From Spirosoma sp. KCTC 42546 (lineage in GTDB: Bacteria > Bacteroidota > Bacteroidia > Cytophagales > Spirosomataceae), in NCBI RefSeq assembly GCF_006965485.1, contig NZ_CP041360.1, forward strand, positions 5,560,501-5,624,500: 64,000 nucleotides of DNA, read 5' to 3'. Below, piece after piece: positions 16,690 through 26,855 of the stretch. Under the pieces are notes generated by a model. The model saw only the letters and a program-made list of their open reading frames with translations, searched no databases and was not told the origin of the DNA. Each line of letters opens with the position of its first letter. Positions within the stretch are counted from its first letter, which is position 1. The translations under genes were made by a program, and so were the position numbers.

Positions 16690-18135
16690 ATGCTCAACGG
16701 AGAAAAACGATATTTGGGCCTGGCAGTCATACTAGCCATAGCCAGCTTCTGGGCTGGGCTAGTCGCTGCTCAGTCAGTCAATTCATTACCAGCAGTTGCC
16801 AATCAGCTCAGCCTGCCCAAAGCACTGGAACTGGCTCGTACCAATTACCCAAGTCTGCGCGGCAAGCTGGCTACCATTCGGGCGGCTGAAGCAGAGGCCC
16901 AAGGTTTGCAAGTTGCGTTATTGCCGCAGGCGGGCGTTCAGGCTCAGACACTAAATGCTACCTCCAATCAGGTTCGGGGCGCGTATGTTTCCAATGGCGG
17001 ATTACTCCTGCCTATCTCGGGCGTACGCACTGATGGATTCAATAACCAGGCCACCTGGACGAGTGGAGCCTCACTGGTTGTGGACTGGGAGGCCGTTACC
17101 TTTGGGCGACGGCAAGCCCGACGCAGTCAGGCCCGACTAGCCATTGAGCAAGCCCAGGCCGATTACGAAGGCGAGTTTTTTACCCATCAGGTGCGGGTTT
17201 GTGACGCTTACTTGCTGGCGCTCAATGCCCAGAAATCGGTGGCACTGCAAACAGCTAACCTCCAGCGGGCACAGGCGTTGCAACGGGTTATCCGTGCCAG
17301 CACCGAAGGCGGGCTCCGGCCGGGTATCGACAGCGCCATTGCCAATACCGAAGTGGCCCGAGCCCGGTTACAAGTACTGGAAAGTCAGCAACTGGCGCAG
17401 CAACAGGTACTCCGGTTAACCGAACTAATCGGGCAGCCCAATCCAACGGTTCAACTGGATTCGATGGCATTTTATAATCGGCTCCCCCGTTTACTGAATA
17501 CCCAATCAGGCAGTGTAGCACTTCACCCCCAGTTGCGGGTATTTCAGAAGTCGATTGAGTTGGGAAAAGCAAACGAAGCGTTGTTAAAAGCAGCGGCCCT
17601 GCCTTCGGTATCCGTTCTGGGCTCACTCCAGGGTCGGGGCTCGGGCATCAGTGAACGAGCCCAGCCCGACGGCACCTTCCGAATCGATCCCTCTCTGGGT
17701 GCTGGCTTGCCTTTACGATCCTATAATTACATCGTAGGCGTCACAGCGATCTGGCGACCCACCGATTTATTACGATCCAAATACGCCCTATCCGCCCAAC
17801 GGGAGCGGATCAACGCCTTCCAGCAAACCTACAATCAACAGGCTCTGGGGATTCAGGCAGCCAGTCAGAATGCCAGCTTACAACTGGAACTGGCGCAGGC
17901 CAGGGCCGATCAGGCCCCTTTGCAACTGGATGCGGCTCAGCAAGCCTATACCCAATCGCAGGCACGCTACGAATCTGGTCTGGATAACATTCTGGCCCTG
18001 ACGCAAACCACTGCCCTACTCAACCGGGCCGAAGTGGATCAGGCAATCGTGACCAATAGTGTTTGGCGGGCACTGCTGCTTCGGGCCGCTACCGCTGGTG
18101 ATCTGGACTCATTCCTGCAACAAATTCCACGCTAA
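16690..18135 (+). CDS. TolC family outer-membrane efflux protein
   Basis: A 481-residue protein with an N-terminal signal peptide (hydrophobic 9-26) and the two-fold helical repeats of outer-membrane efflux proteins, rich in Gln and Ala with long coiled-coil helices (for example around residues 60-80 and 370-430). It forms the exit duct of a tripartite pump. The RND gene starts 10 bases after its stop and the adaptor gene follows, so the three form an operon in the order TolC, RND, adaptor. Regulation by the preceding two-component system is suggested by the repeat array before it. Confidence 0.92.
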   Translation: MLNGEKRYLGLAVILAIASFWAGLVAAQSVNSLPAVANQLSLPKALELARTNYPSLRGKLATIRAAEAEAQGLQVALLPQAGVQAQTLNATSNQVRGAYVSNGGLLLPISGVRTDGFNNQATWTSGASLVVDWEAVTFGRRQARRSQARLAIEQAQADYEGEFFTHQVRVCDAYLLALNAQKSVALQTANLQRAQALQRVIRASTEGGLRPGIDSAIANTEVARARLQVLESQQLAQQQVLRLTELIGQPNPTVQLDSMAFYNRLPRLLNTQSGSVALHPQLRVFQKSIELGKANEALLKAAALPSVSVLGSLQGRGSGISERAQPDGTFRIDPSLGAGLPLRSYNYIVGVTAIWRPTDLLRSKYALSAQRERINAFQQTYNQQALGIQAASQNASLQLELAQARADQAPLQLDAAQQAYTQSQARYESGLDNILALTQTTALLNRAEVDQAIVTNSVWRALLLRAATAGDLDSFLQQIPR

Positions 18136-18145
18136 CTCAACTGCC

Positions 18146-21100
18146 ATGATTAAAGCTGCCCTCGCTAAACCCATTACCGTAATTGTTGCCCTGGCGGGTA
18201 TCGTCTTGTTTGCGGTGCTGGCCCTGCTCCAGATTCCGGTAGATATTTTCCCCCGACTCAATCTGCCCACCATTTATATTGCTCAGCCTTACGGCGGCAT
18301 GACACCCGCCCAGATGGAAGGCTTCATTGCCACCCGTTATCAGAACCAGCTTCTGTATGTCTCGGGAATCAAGGCCGTTGAGGTAAAAAATATTCAGGGA
18401 CTGTGTCTGGTGAAATGTACGTTCTACGAAGACGTAAACATGGCTCAGGTATCCGGGGAAGTGGCCAATCAGGTAAGCCGGGTCATGAATTACCTCCCCC
18501 CTGGCACCGTACCGCCTACAGTAGTTCGTTTCGATGCCTCCAGTTTGCCGGTTGGCCAGTTGGTCTTCAGCAGTCGCCGGGCGTCGCTGGGCGAGATGCA
18601 GGATTTGGCCTCTACCCGAATCCGACCGTTATTTTCCCAGATTCCGGGCGCGTCGGCCCCACCGCCATTCGGTGGAAACGAACGAACCGTAGTTGTTAAT
18701 GTAAATCCCGAACGGATGCGCAGCTACGAACTCACACCCGACGAAATCGTACAGTCGGTTGTAAAAAACAACCAGATATCACCAGCGGGTAGCGTTCAGA
18801 TGGGGGATTATACGGTGATGACGCCTAGCAATACGGTGCTCGATAAAGTCAGTGAGTTTCTGAACATTCCCTTACGAAAGGGCGTGGGCCCAACCGTGTT
18901 TTTGCACGATATAGCCACGGTAGAAGATGCCACCGACATCACGGTCGGGTACGCTCTGGTCAATGGCAAACGGTCGGTTTATATCCCGGTCACGAAAAGT
19001 GCCGATGCCTCAACCATGAGCGTTGTGAACGCGCTAAAAGCCCGATTGCCCGAAATGAAAGCCCTGTTACCAGATGATGTACAGCTTTCCTACGAATTTG
19101 ACCAGTCGGTTTATGTGACGCAGGCGGTTCATAGTCTGGCCGTTGAAGGTGGGTTGGGCGCCATCCTGACGGGCTTGATGGTGCTGCTGTTTCTGGGCGA
19201 CTGGCGTAGTTCGCTGATTGTGATTCTGACCATCCCGGTTTCGATTCTGAGCGCCATTTTGTTATTGAACCTGACGGGCCAGACCATCAATATCATGACC
19301 TTGTCGGGTCTGGCACTGGCCATTGGCATTCTGGTCGATCAGGCTACGGTGGTCATTGAAAATATCCACCAGCACCTGGAAATGGGCAAACCCAAAGCCC
19401 GCGCCATTCTGGATGCCTGTCAGGAAATGTCGTTTCCATTGCTGCTCATTACGCTCTGTATTCTGGCAGTGTTTGCCCCTGCGTTCCTGATGAATGGAGT
19501 TCCGCGCGGCATGTTTCTGCCGCTGTCGTTATCAGTCGGCTTTTCCATTATCGCTTCTTACATTCTGTCGCAGGTATTTGTACCGGTTGTGGCAAACTGG
19601 TGGCTAAAAAATCATGTGCATGCGAGCCCACACGAACTAAGTATTTTGCCTGATCTGAATCAGAAACCGGAGACTCGCCAGGAACAATTCGAACAAACGC
19701 ATCCAGAAAAAGTAACTGGATTTGAACGCTTCAAACTGGGCTACCTCCGGTTGCTGGATCGGCTGATGGCCCGGCGAGCGCTGGTCATTGGGGTTTATGG
19801 GCTGCTTTGTGCTCTGCTGATTGGCATTGGATTTACCCAAACGGGCCAGGATATGATGCCTCGCCAGAACCACGCCCACCAGTTTCAGGTACGCATTGTG
19901 GGGCCGCAGGGCCTGCGAATTGAACGTACCGAAGAACTAACCAAGCAGGTTATTCAACAGATCAAAGATATCGTCGGCGCGAAGAATATCGCGATTTCAT
20001 CAGCCTTTGTGGGCATGACGCCATCCAGCTATGGCACCAGCGCGCTGTATGTATTCAACTCCGGTCCGCACGAAGCCGTTCTGCAAGTCAACCTTGCTGA
20101 CGAATACAAGGTCCAGTCGATGGATGCACTAAAGGATCAGATTCGCCGACGGGTCCGAAAAAAAATGCCCAATGTACGGCTGTCGTTTGAACCGATTGAC
20201 CTGACGGATAAGATCATGAGTCAGGGTGCCCAAACACCCATAGAGATTCTAGTCGGCGGCAAAGACCTGACCGAAGGCCAGCACTACGCCAACCGCCTGT
20301 TAACCCGGCTGCACGAAATTCCTTACCTGCGGGATCTACGGATCAATCAGCCCCTAAGTTACCCAACCGTTACGGTTCAGGTTGACCGGGAGCGGGCCGC
20401 TCAACTGGGTCTCAGTGTCGATGAGATTGCCAAATCGCTGGTGGCGGCTACATCATCGAGCCGGTTTACGGCCAAAAATCTCTGGCTTGATCAATCCAAA
20501 GGCTTTGCTTATCAGGTACAAATCCAGCTGGAGCAACAGCAGATGAAATCGGTAGCTGATATCCAGGCGATTCCACTCGTAAAAGGGCAACTTAGACCTA
20601 CGCTGGGCGATGTGGCAATCATTAAGCCAACAACCGTACCGGGTCAGTATGACCGCATTGGCCCCCGACGCATCATCACGGTATCGGCCAATATTAACAA
20701 TAAGGATTTGGGAACCGCCACGCGCGATGTTCAGGCCGCCATTGCTGCCGCCGGACAACCGCCTAAAGGATCAATCGTTGAGTTACGTGGGCTGGCGCAG
20801 TTACTTCAGGAAACACTGGGTAGCCTTCAATTTGGGCTAGGACTGGCTATTGTCGTCATATTTCTGCTACTGGCGGCCAACTATCAGTCCTTCAAAGTGG
20901 CCAGTGTTGTTCTGGTTAGTGTACCCGCCGTGCTGGCTGGCTCACTCACGCTGTTACTGATAACCGGGCAAACCCTCAACCTGCAATCGTACATGGGTAT
21001 CATTATGTCGGTGGGGGTATCAGTAGCCAACGCGTTATTGCTGGTGACCAATGCAGAAACCCTGCGCTTACGCTACCGGGATGCCCGATCCGCAGCTCGC

Positions 21101-21409
21101 GTGGCGGGTGCATCCCGATTACGGCCAATTTTAATGACTGCCCTGGCCATGATTGCCGGGATGATTCCCATGGCCAGCGGTCTGGGCGAATCGGGCGAGC
21201 AGACGGCACCACTGGGCCGGGCCGTCATTGGTGGCCTGTTCTTTTCTACCCTAGCAGCCCTGCTGGTCCTACCTGTCGTCTTCTCCGCCATTCAGCGTAA
21301 AACGACCTTCGACTCACCTTCCCTCGACCCGGATGACCCAACCAGCACGGTCTACGATGGTAGCGCAATTACGCTGATCGAACCTTCCGAAACCAGTCTT
21401 ACCTACTAA
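18146..21409 (+). CDS. RND family efflux transporter permease
   Basis: A 1087-residue inner-membrane pump with twelve hydrophobic helices and two large periplasmic loops. TM1 is followed by PVDIFPRLNLPTI, typical of RND permeases. In TM4 the proton-relay motif reads ILVDQATVVIEN: Asp398 is present, but the second position of the usual Asp-Asp pair is Gln399. The frame opens at 18059, but the ATG at 18146 is chosen: MIKAALAKPIT is the normal start, and the earlier start would overlap the TolC gene. The closest family could be HAE1-like or CzcA-like; the substrate is not clear. Confidence 0.92.
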   Translation: MIKAALAKPITVIVALAGIVLFAVLALLQIPVDIFPRLNLPTIYIAQPYGGMTPAQMEGFIATRYQNQLLYVSGIKAVEVKNIQGLCLVKCTFYEDVNMAQVSGEVANQVSRVMNYLPPGTVPPTVVRFDASSLPVGQLVFSSRRASLGEMQDLASTRIRPLFSQIPGASAPPPFGGNERTVVVNVNPERMRSYELTPDEIVQSVVKNNQISPAGSVQMGDYTVMTPSNTVLDKVSEFLNIPLRKGVGPTVFLHDIATVEDATDITVGYALVNGKRSVYIPVTKSADASTMSVVNALKARLPEMKALLPDDVQLSYEFDQSVYVTQAVHSLAVEGGLGAILTGLMVLLFLGDWRSSLIVILTIPVSILSAILLLNLTGQTINIMTLSGLALAIGILVDQATVVIENIHQHLEMGKPKARAILDACQEMSFPLLLITLCILAVFAPAFLMNGVPRGMFLPLSLSVGFSIIASYILSQVFVPVVANWWLKNHVHASPHELSILPDLNQKPETRQEQFEQTHPEKVTGFERFKLGYLRLLDRLMARRALVIGVYGLLCALLIGIGFTQTGQDMMPRQNHAHQFQVRIVGPQGLRIERTEELTKQVIQQIKDIVGAKNIAISSAFVGMTPSSYGTSALYVFNSGPHEAVLQVNLADEYKVQSMDALKDQIRRRVRKKMPNVRLSFEPIDLTDKIMSQGAQTPIEILVGGKDLTEGQHYANRLLTRLHEIPYLRDLRINQPLSYPTVTVQVDRERAAQLGLSVDEIAKSLVAATSSSRFTAKNLWLDQSKGFAYQVQIQLEQQQMKSVADIQAIPLVKGQLRPTLGDVAIIKPTTVPGQYDRIGPRRIITVSANINNKDLGTATRDVQAAIAAAGQPPKGSIVELRGLAQLLQETLGSLQFGLGLAIVVIFLLLAANYQSFKVASVVLVSVPAVLAGSLTLLLITGQTLNLQSYMGIIMSVGVSVANALLLVTNAETLRLRYRDARSAARVAGASRLRPILMTALAMIAGMIPMASGLGESGEQTAPLGRAVIGGLFFSTLAALLVLPVVFSAIQRKTTFDSPSLDPDDPTSTVYDGSAITLIEPSETSLTY

Positions 21410-21424
21410 CCAGCCTTCAATTCC

Positions 21425-22558
21425 ATGACTATATATGCTGTTCTCCGACGTGGTTTATTCCTGCTGACCATTACCAGTACGGGCTTTTTGATGAGCCAGT
21501 GCGGCAATTCGTCGGCCGAAAAGAGTCCGATGGACGAGGCTCCGGCTGACGAAGAAATTCGGTATGACGCCATCCGCGTAACTGCATCCCGCCCGGCATC
21601 GGAGCTGAATCTGCCGGGCGAACTGGAAAGTTATTACGAAACCGATCTCTACCCCCGCGTGAGTAGCTACGTAAAGGCACTGCACGTCGATATTGGCGAT
21701 CAGGTGCATAAGGGTCAGGTGCTGGCCGAGTTGGAAGCCCCCGAACTCACGGCTAATCTGACCGAAGCGTTCTCCAAAGTCAAAGCAGCCGAAGCAGTCT
21801 ATGGCGCCAGTAAAGGCACTTACCTGCGCGTGCTACGAACCAGCCGTACATTGGGTGCTATTTCGCCCGTCGACTTGGATGCTGCCCGCACCAAGGCTGT
21901 TTCAGATAGTTTAGGCGTTGTAGCCGCAAACGCCCATTATAGTTCAGTTCAGCAACTGGTGAGTTATTTAAAAATCATTGCCCCCTTTACTGGCGTGATT
22001 ACGGATCGACGGCTTTCGCCCGGTGCATTTGTGGGGCCGGGCGGGCAGAATGGTGTGCCCATGCTCAAGATCAAACAACTTGATCGACTGCGGTTACGGA
22101 TTGCCGTTCCAGAAGCCTATCTGGGCGATATTCGGCGGGGGAATCAGGTACAGTTTTCCGTACGTAGTTTTCCCAACCAAACCTTTACTGGCCGAATCAA
22201 CCGTATCGCCAATAGTGTTCGTCCTGAAACCCGTTCAGAACTGGTCGAGATTGATTTTCAGAATAAAGGCGGACTGTTAAAACCAGGTATGTTTGCCTCG
22301 GCAAGATTACCTGTTACCTCTACTCGGGAGGGCAGTTTATATGTTCCCAAATCGGCTGTAGTCAGCACCCTGGATCGCACCTTTGTTTTGAAAGTGGTTG
22401 ATGGGAAAGCCATTCGGACAACCGTGCAAAAAGGCGATGATACTGTTGGCCAGACGCAGGTTTTTGGTGATTTAAAAGCAGGTGATATTATCTTAAAAAC
22501 AGGCAGTGAAGACATTGCAGACGGGGCAGCGATCAAGACGCAGCCTGCTAAACAATAA
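21425..22558 (+). CDS. RND periplasmic adaptor (membrane fusion) lipoprotein
   Basis: A 377-residue HlyD/AcrA-type adaptor. The N terminus carries a lipobox with Cys26 (LMSQC), so it is anchored to the membrane by lipid. The lipoyl-like halves include SSYVKALHVDIGDQVHKGQVL and IIAPFTGVITDRRLSPGAFV, flanking a short helical hairpin, with beta-barrel and membrane-proximal domains after. It links the RND permease to the TolC duct. It is the last gene of the operon, 15 bases after the permease, and ends before a strong bidirectional terminator. Confidence 0.92.
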   Translation: MTIYAVLRRGLFLLTITSTGFLMSQCGNSSAEKSPMDEAPADEEIRYDAIRVTASRPASELNLPGELESYYETDLYPRVSSYVKALHVDIGDQVHKGQVLAELEAPELTANLTEAFSKVKAAEAVYGASKGTYLRVLRTSRTLGAISPVDLDAARTKAVSDSLGVVAANAHYSSVQQLVSYLKIIAPFTGVITDRRLSPGAFVGPGGQNGVPMLKIKQLDRLRLRIAVPEAYLGDIRRGNQVQFSVRSFPNQTFTGRINRIANSVRPETRSELVEIDFQNKGGLLKPGMFASARLPVTSTREGSLYVPKSAVVSTLDRTFVLKVVDGKAIRTTVQKGDDTVGQTQVFGDLKAGDIILKTGSEDIADGAAIKTQPAKQ

Positions 22559-22598
22559 GCAACATATCTCACTCACATACAAGCACTTACCAAACAAA

Positions 22599-22642
22599 AA
22601 AAAGGGATCCAGTCAGGTTTCAACCTAACTGGATCCCTTTTT
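22599..22642. terminator. Bidirectional terminator after the efflux operon
   Basis: Fifteen-base perfect arms (22599-22613 with 22628-22642), one mismatch, then a five-base inner stem with a two-base loop. Runs of A on the left and T on the right serve both convergent genes. Confidence 0.92.
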
Positions 22643-22668
22643 CAATGATAGGCTATTCATGTGCCTGA

Positions 22669-23016
22669 CTACCGTGGCGGATTGCCACTCGTAGAGGTAG
22701 ACGTTGAATCGCTATTCATGCGATTGCTATTCCGTTTCATTTTCCGGTTCATCCGGCCTTTCCCCTGGTTATCTGACTGAGTCGACATAGAGTTACTGTT
22801 CTGACCAGCAGTGCCATTAGAACTGGAATTACTGTTCATCGACCGATTACCTCTGGTACCTGACCGATTAGATCTGCCCGTCGTATCCGTTGCCCCATTT
22901 TGGGCAGCCGACCCATTCGTTCCGTTCCCCGTTCCGCTGCCCGAGGTTGTTTGTGCCTGTGCACTGAAGCTCGCTACCGCAAGAAACAGCGCTCCCATCA
23001 TAATTGCCTTTTTCAT
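22669..23016 (-). CDS. Asn/Ser/Gly-rich secreted low-complexity protein
   Basis: A 115-residue protein of unknown function. A clear signal peptide (MKKAIMMGALFLAVASFSAQAQ) is followed by a chain composed almost only of Gly, Ser, Asn, Thr, Arg and Lys, with a basic patch GRMNRKMKRN near the C terminus. It is probably exported and disordered. The frame extends to 23049, but the ATG at 23016 gives a standard signal peptide. It is convergent with the efflux operon and shares its terminator. Similar short exported proteins are common in Cytophagales; no function can be given. Confidence 0.75.
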   Translation of the reverse strand: MKKAIMMGALFLAVASFSAQAQTTSGSGTGNGTNGSAAQNGATDTTGRSNRSGTRGNRSMNSNSSSNGTAGQNSNSMSTQSDNQGKGRMNRKMKRNSNRMNSDSTSTSTSGNPPR

Positions 23017-23401
23017 AACTGTGCGTTGAGTTTGTTTATTAGTAATCAAACTCTGCCTTTAATCGCTTTGGCTAAAAGAGAAGCCATAAATGAGCATACG
23101 GTCCTAATTATAAAAAGGTGACACCAGTTTTACAAAAAGCTATAAAGACAAGACAATCCGTACTCGCTTTACCAAATAATTATAACAATTTTTTTACATG
23201 TATAAACATTTATACCCCACAAATAGTATCGTTCAGATGAGCCTACATACGTTAGGGTTAGCACTTACCATCATGATAACGGAATCAACGAGATTTTCTA
23301 TAATGGCGGGTGATTAATTAAACCCTTCTTATACCAATAAAACTCAATCATACACCTGAAAATCTGCCAATTAGCTATCTAAGCTATTCATTACCATCTG
23401 T
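23017..23401. other. Divergent A+T-rich intergenic region
   Basis: It must contain the promoters of the secreted low-complexity protein (reverse) and the PAS kinase (forward). No perfect TAnnTTTG box, repeat or RNA structure stands out. Confidence 0.4.
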
Positions 23402-24940
23402 ATGAATGTACGCTTTACCGATGAATCGTCTGAGTTACTCCAGACACTCGTAGAGACTTCACTTACAAATACCTATGTAGCCAGAGCCGTGCGCGATCCA
23501 GCTACTGGTCAGATCACCGACTTTCGCATTACGCTTGTAAATACCCAGTTTCAGAAGTGGATTGGTTCTTCGGTCGAAGAATTACAAGCGACTACCTTGC
23601 TAACGCTATTTCCTCAATTCGCCCAGCTGGTACTATTTGCCCACTACATAGAGGTGGTCGAAACCGGCCAGACGTACCAGGGTGAAGATTATCACCCCTT
23701 CCGAAACGGCAATGCTATGGACTGGTTTACCCTGTCGGTGCGTAAACAGGGCGATGGGATTATGGTCAATTTCCTCGGTATTCCAGCGGAGCAGCTGAAA
23801 CTGCAGCGACAAGCGGAACAGCTCCGTGCTACACTGGATGCATCGCTCAACAGTATTTTTTACATGAAAGCCGTTCGTGACGACCAAACCGGACAGATCA
23901 TTGATTTCCTGATTGAGTTTTCCAACCAGGCCGTTCTGAGTAGCACAAACTTAAAGCCCGAGGAAGTTATTGGTCAGCGATTGCTGGAAAAATTTCCGGG
24001 TAATAAGGAAAATGGTTTTTTCGACTCGTATGTACGCGTAGTGGAAACAGGTCAGCCGGAACAAATGACCCAACCCTACCGAGATGAGTTAGGCTTAGAG
24101 GGCTGGTTTCAAATATCGGCCGTTCGCCATGATCGGGATAATGTGGTGGTCACGTTTATGAACATTACAGAAAGTAAGCAAATTGAACAGCAACTTCGGG
24201 AGTCGAATACCAGCCTTGAGCAATTTGCCTCCGTAGCCAGCCACGATTTGCAGGAACCCCTCCGAAAAATACAGTTGTTTAGTACTGCCTTAGTCGATCA
24301 ATATGGTACTGCTCTTGGTAAAGGAGTCGACTTACTCAAGAAAATGCAATCGACAACCGAGCGTATGCAGTCACTCATTCGGGATTTATTAGACTACTCC
24401 CGGCTGTCAAAAGGTGATGACACAAGACATCAGCTAGTGGAGTTACCCAAACTTGTTGAGGAGGTTCTCATTGATCTTGAACTGGCGGTGCAGGAAAAAG
24501 GAGCATCCATAGAGGTTGGCAACCTACCCACACTGATGGGTAATGCATTGCAACTACGCCAGGTATTTCAGAATTTGATCTCCAATGGGCTAAAATTTAG
24601 CAAACCAGGCCAGGCACCGCACATCAGGATCACAAGCGAGAAAAAGGGACGAACCGAACTACCCGCCGATGTTCGGTTGCCGGGCTTACCAGGGCAATAC
24701 TATTGGCAAATTAAGGTACGTGATCAGGGAATTGGCTTTGATGAAGCGTATCGAGAGAAGATTTTCGGCGCGTTTGAACGGCTACACGGCCGTAGTAGTG
24801 CGTACAAAGGATCGGGTATTGGCCTGGCTATTGTTCGCAAAGTGATGACCAATCACCATGGCCTCGTTGTTGCCCATAGCCGCGAGGGAGCAGGAGCAAC
24901 GTTCACGTTGTACTTCCCGATCACAGAGCCGGATAGTTAA
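23402..24940 (+). CDS. Cytoplasmic PAS-PAS histidine kinase
   Basis: A 512-residue kinase with no membrane helix. Two related PAS domains (about 10-130 and 140-265) share the segment ARAVRDPATGQITDF / MKAVRDDQTGQIIDF, so one arose by duplication. Then come the H-box VASHDLQEPLRKI (His near residue 280) and an ATPase domain with FQNLISNGLKFSK, DQGIGFDEAY and GSGIGLAIV. The H-box form HDLQEPLRKI is that of phytochrome-like bacterial kinases. No response regulator is adjacent, so it is an orphan kinase. Signal unknown. Confidence 0.9.
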   Translation: MNVRFTDESSELLQTLVETSLTNTYVARAVRDPATGQITDFRITLVNTQFQKWIGSSVEELQATTLLTLFPQFAQLVLFAHYIEVVETGQTYQGEDYHPFRNGNAMDWFTLSVRKQGDGIMVNFLGIPAEQLKLQRQAEQLRATLDASLNSIFYMKAVRDDQTGQIIDFLIEFSNQAVLSSTNLKPEEVIGQRLLEKFPGNKENGFFDSYVRVVETGQPEQMTQPYRDELGLEGWFQISAVRHDRDNVVVTFMNITESKQIEQQLRESNTSLEQFASVASHDLQEPLRKIQLFSTALVDQYGTALGKGVDLLKKMQSTTERMQSLIRDLLDYSRLSKGDDTRHQLVELPKLVEEVLIDLELAVQEKGASIEVGNLPTLMGNALQLRQVFQNLISNGLKFSKPGQAPHIRITSEKKGRTELPADVRLPGLPGQYYWQIKVRDQGIGFDEAYREKIFGAFERLHGRSSAYKGSGIGLAIVRKVMTNHHGLVVAHSREGAGATFTLYFPITEPDS

Positions 24941-25041
24941 GGAGCCCCGGCAAGTAACAATAGCGGCTGACCAACTTTACCAGATGTACAACCAGGCACC
25001 TGAGTCTTGCCTATTTCAGGAGGTTTCAACCTGTACATCCA

Positions 25042-25929
25042 ATGGCTATGTCAGTTATCGACAGAAAAACATTCCTGAAAGAGATTTCCCTGCTGGCTGG
25101 CGCTTCTATGCTGGTGGGACCAACTTTTGCCAGTGAATCCACACGGGACAAATCAGGAATCAAATTGGGATTCGTCACCTATTTATGGGGTAAAGACTGG
25201 GATTTATCCACGCTGATTAAAAATTGCGCGGATACAAACATTCTCGGTGTAGAACTGCGCGTGGAGCACGCCCATAACGTCATGCCCGAGCTGAATGCAG
25301 CACAACGGCTGGAGGTCAAAAAGAAATTTACCGACAGCCCGGTTAAACTCGTTGGGCTTGGCACAAACCAGCAATTTGATTATGTAGATCAAAGCCAGCT
25401 GAACGCATCGATTGAACGGGCAAAAGAGTTTATCCGGTTGAGTGCCGATGTGGGCGGATCGGGTGTAAAAGTGAAACCCAACGCCCTTCATAAAGAGGTC
25501 CCGACCGAAAAAACGGTCGCACAAATCGGCGCATCGCTAAACGAACTGGCCCGATATGGCGCTGAATTCGGGCAGCAGATTCGGCTGGAAGTGCACGGGG
25601 AGGAGACCCAGGAACTGCCAATGACGAAACGGATTATGGATGTGGCCAACCATCCAAATGCCAGCATTTGCTGGAATTGCAACCCGCAAGACCTCAATGG
25701 TAAGGGGTTCCAATCCAACTTCAACTTAGTAAAAGATCGGCTGGGCGCTACCTGCCACGTTCGTGAACTGGACCGGACCGACTATCCCTATCAGGACCTG
25801 CTGACTAACCTGGTTCAACTGAATTATAAAGGCTGGGTACTTCTGGAATGCCATACCAATCCGGCCGATAAAGTGGCGTCTATGAAAGCACAGCGAGCCG
25901 TTTTCGACCGGATGATCACCAAAGCGTAA
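25042..25929 (+). CDS. Sugar phosphate isomerase/epimerase-like TIM-barrel protein, exported
   Basis: A 295-residue protein of the xylose isomerase-like TIM-barrel family. The N terminus holds RKTFLKEISLLAGASML and a short hydrophobic stretch ending TFAS, so it is probably exported. Metal-binding acidic and His residues typical of the family appear as LGVELRVEHAH, RLEVHGEE and VLLECHT. Two ATG codons (25042, 25048) could start it; an AGGAGG lies about 20 bases upstream, too far for a normal ribosome site. Members of this family act on sugars or inositols. It sits between unrelated genes, and the actual substrate is unknown. Confidence 0.85.
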   Translation: MAMSVIDRKTFLKEISLLAGASMLVGPTFASESTRDKSGIKLGFVTYLWGKDWDLSTLIKNCADTNILGVELRVEHAHNVMPELNAAQRLEVKKKFTDSPVKLVGLGTNQQFDYVDQSQLNASIERAKEFIRLSADVGGSGVKVKPNALHKEVPTEKTVAQIGASLNELARYGAEFGQQIRLEVHGEETQELPMTKRIMDVANHPNASICWNCNPQDLNGKGFQSNFNLVKDRLGATCHVRELDRTDYPYQDLLTNLVQLNYKGWVLLECHTNPADKVASMKAQRAVFDRMITKA

Positions 25930-25961
25930 GGGCAGCCATATAATGAGTTATTTCCTATCTT

Positions 25962-26855
25962 CTATCGGCGTTTTGCCAGTACTTCCTGAACACGAGTCCA
26001 GTGTATATCCGGGTAACGGTTGTTATCGAGCGGGTCGTTCTGGACGCTGAACATGCTGTGCATGTACTGACCCCGTTGCCAGTCCGGATACACGTCCTGT
26101 TCTCCTTCGGGATGCGCTGCCCGTTCACGTTTGTTGTAGGCCGCCAGTTCATCCCGGCTACCCATTCGCACCAACGTAAAATCCTCTCCCGTTATTTCCC
26201 TGGCAACCGCGGTCAGCTCATTGGCACTAATCTGAAAACTGGCAATGCGCAGAACTCTTGGAGTAGCAGAGTCCATCGCAGCTGCGGCCGTAAAAGCTGC
26301 GGTATTGTCCATAGTCGTAAAATCCACCCGCCAGTCGGCACGTTCCCAGTAACCAACCTGCTTTTTCTTAAAATTGAGAAATGGAATGTTGTAGGTTAAC
26401 AACTCCGCGAAAGCCCCGTTCAGAATCGATGTACCTGCTATACCCGGCTTTGTATCCAGATGCGCATTGAATTCCCGACGCAAATCGAAGTTTCGGTTGT
26501 CGCCAACGGTCAGTTTTGTAAAGTCACTTGAAAAGTCGGACGGAATGAAGCGAGGCACCCCTGCCGCCAGTGCCGCATCGAGCAGGGCAGACTGGGCATC
26601 TACGATTACGTCGCGCAAGCCCTGCAAGGCTGAAATTACACAGGAGGCCCCCACGCACGCCTGGGCAAGTCCGGCCACATCCGATAAGTCAACCCAGACA
26701 ACCTGCACACCCCGTTCCACAAGTTTTTCCACCTTCGCGGGATCGGTAGTAGAACGAACCAACGCACGCACATCGGCACCTTTATCGAGCAATGCATTAG
26801 TAATCCGACCGCCGAGATCCCCGGTTCCACCGGCCACTACAATTGTTGTTGTCAT
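25962..26855 (-). CDS. NmrA-like NAD(P)-binding family protein
   Basis: A 297-residue Rossmann-fold protein. VVAGGTGDLGGRITNALL at the N terminus is the dinucleotide-binding loop, and the middle part (PRFIPSDFSSDF) matches NmrA/isoflavone reductase-like atypical short-chain dehydrogenases. Such proteins either reduce small molecules with NADPH or sense the NADP ratio; which applies here cannot be told. It is convergent with the isomerase-like gene (32 bases between stops) and is probably monocistronic. Confidence 0.87.
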   Translation of the reverse strand: MTTTIVVAGGTGDLGGRITNALLDKGADVRALVRSTTDPAKVEKLVERGVQVVWVDLSDVAGLAQACVGASCVISALQGLRDVIVDAQSALLDAALAAGVPRFIPSDFSSDFTKLTVGDNRNFDLRREFNAHLDTKPGIAGTSILNGAFAELLTYNIPFLNFKKKQVGYWERADWRVDFTTMDNTAAFTAAAAMDSATPRVLRIASFQISANELTAVAREITGEDFTLVRMGSRDELAAYNKRERAAHPEGEQDVYPDWQRGQYMHSMFSVQNDPLDNNRYPDIHWTRVQEVLAKRR

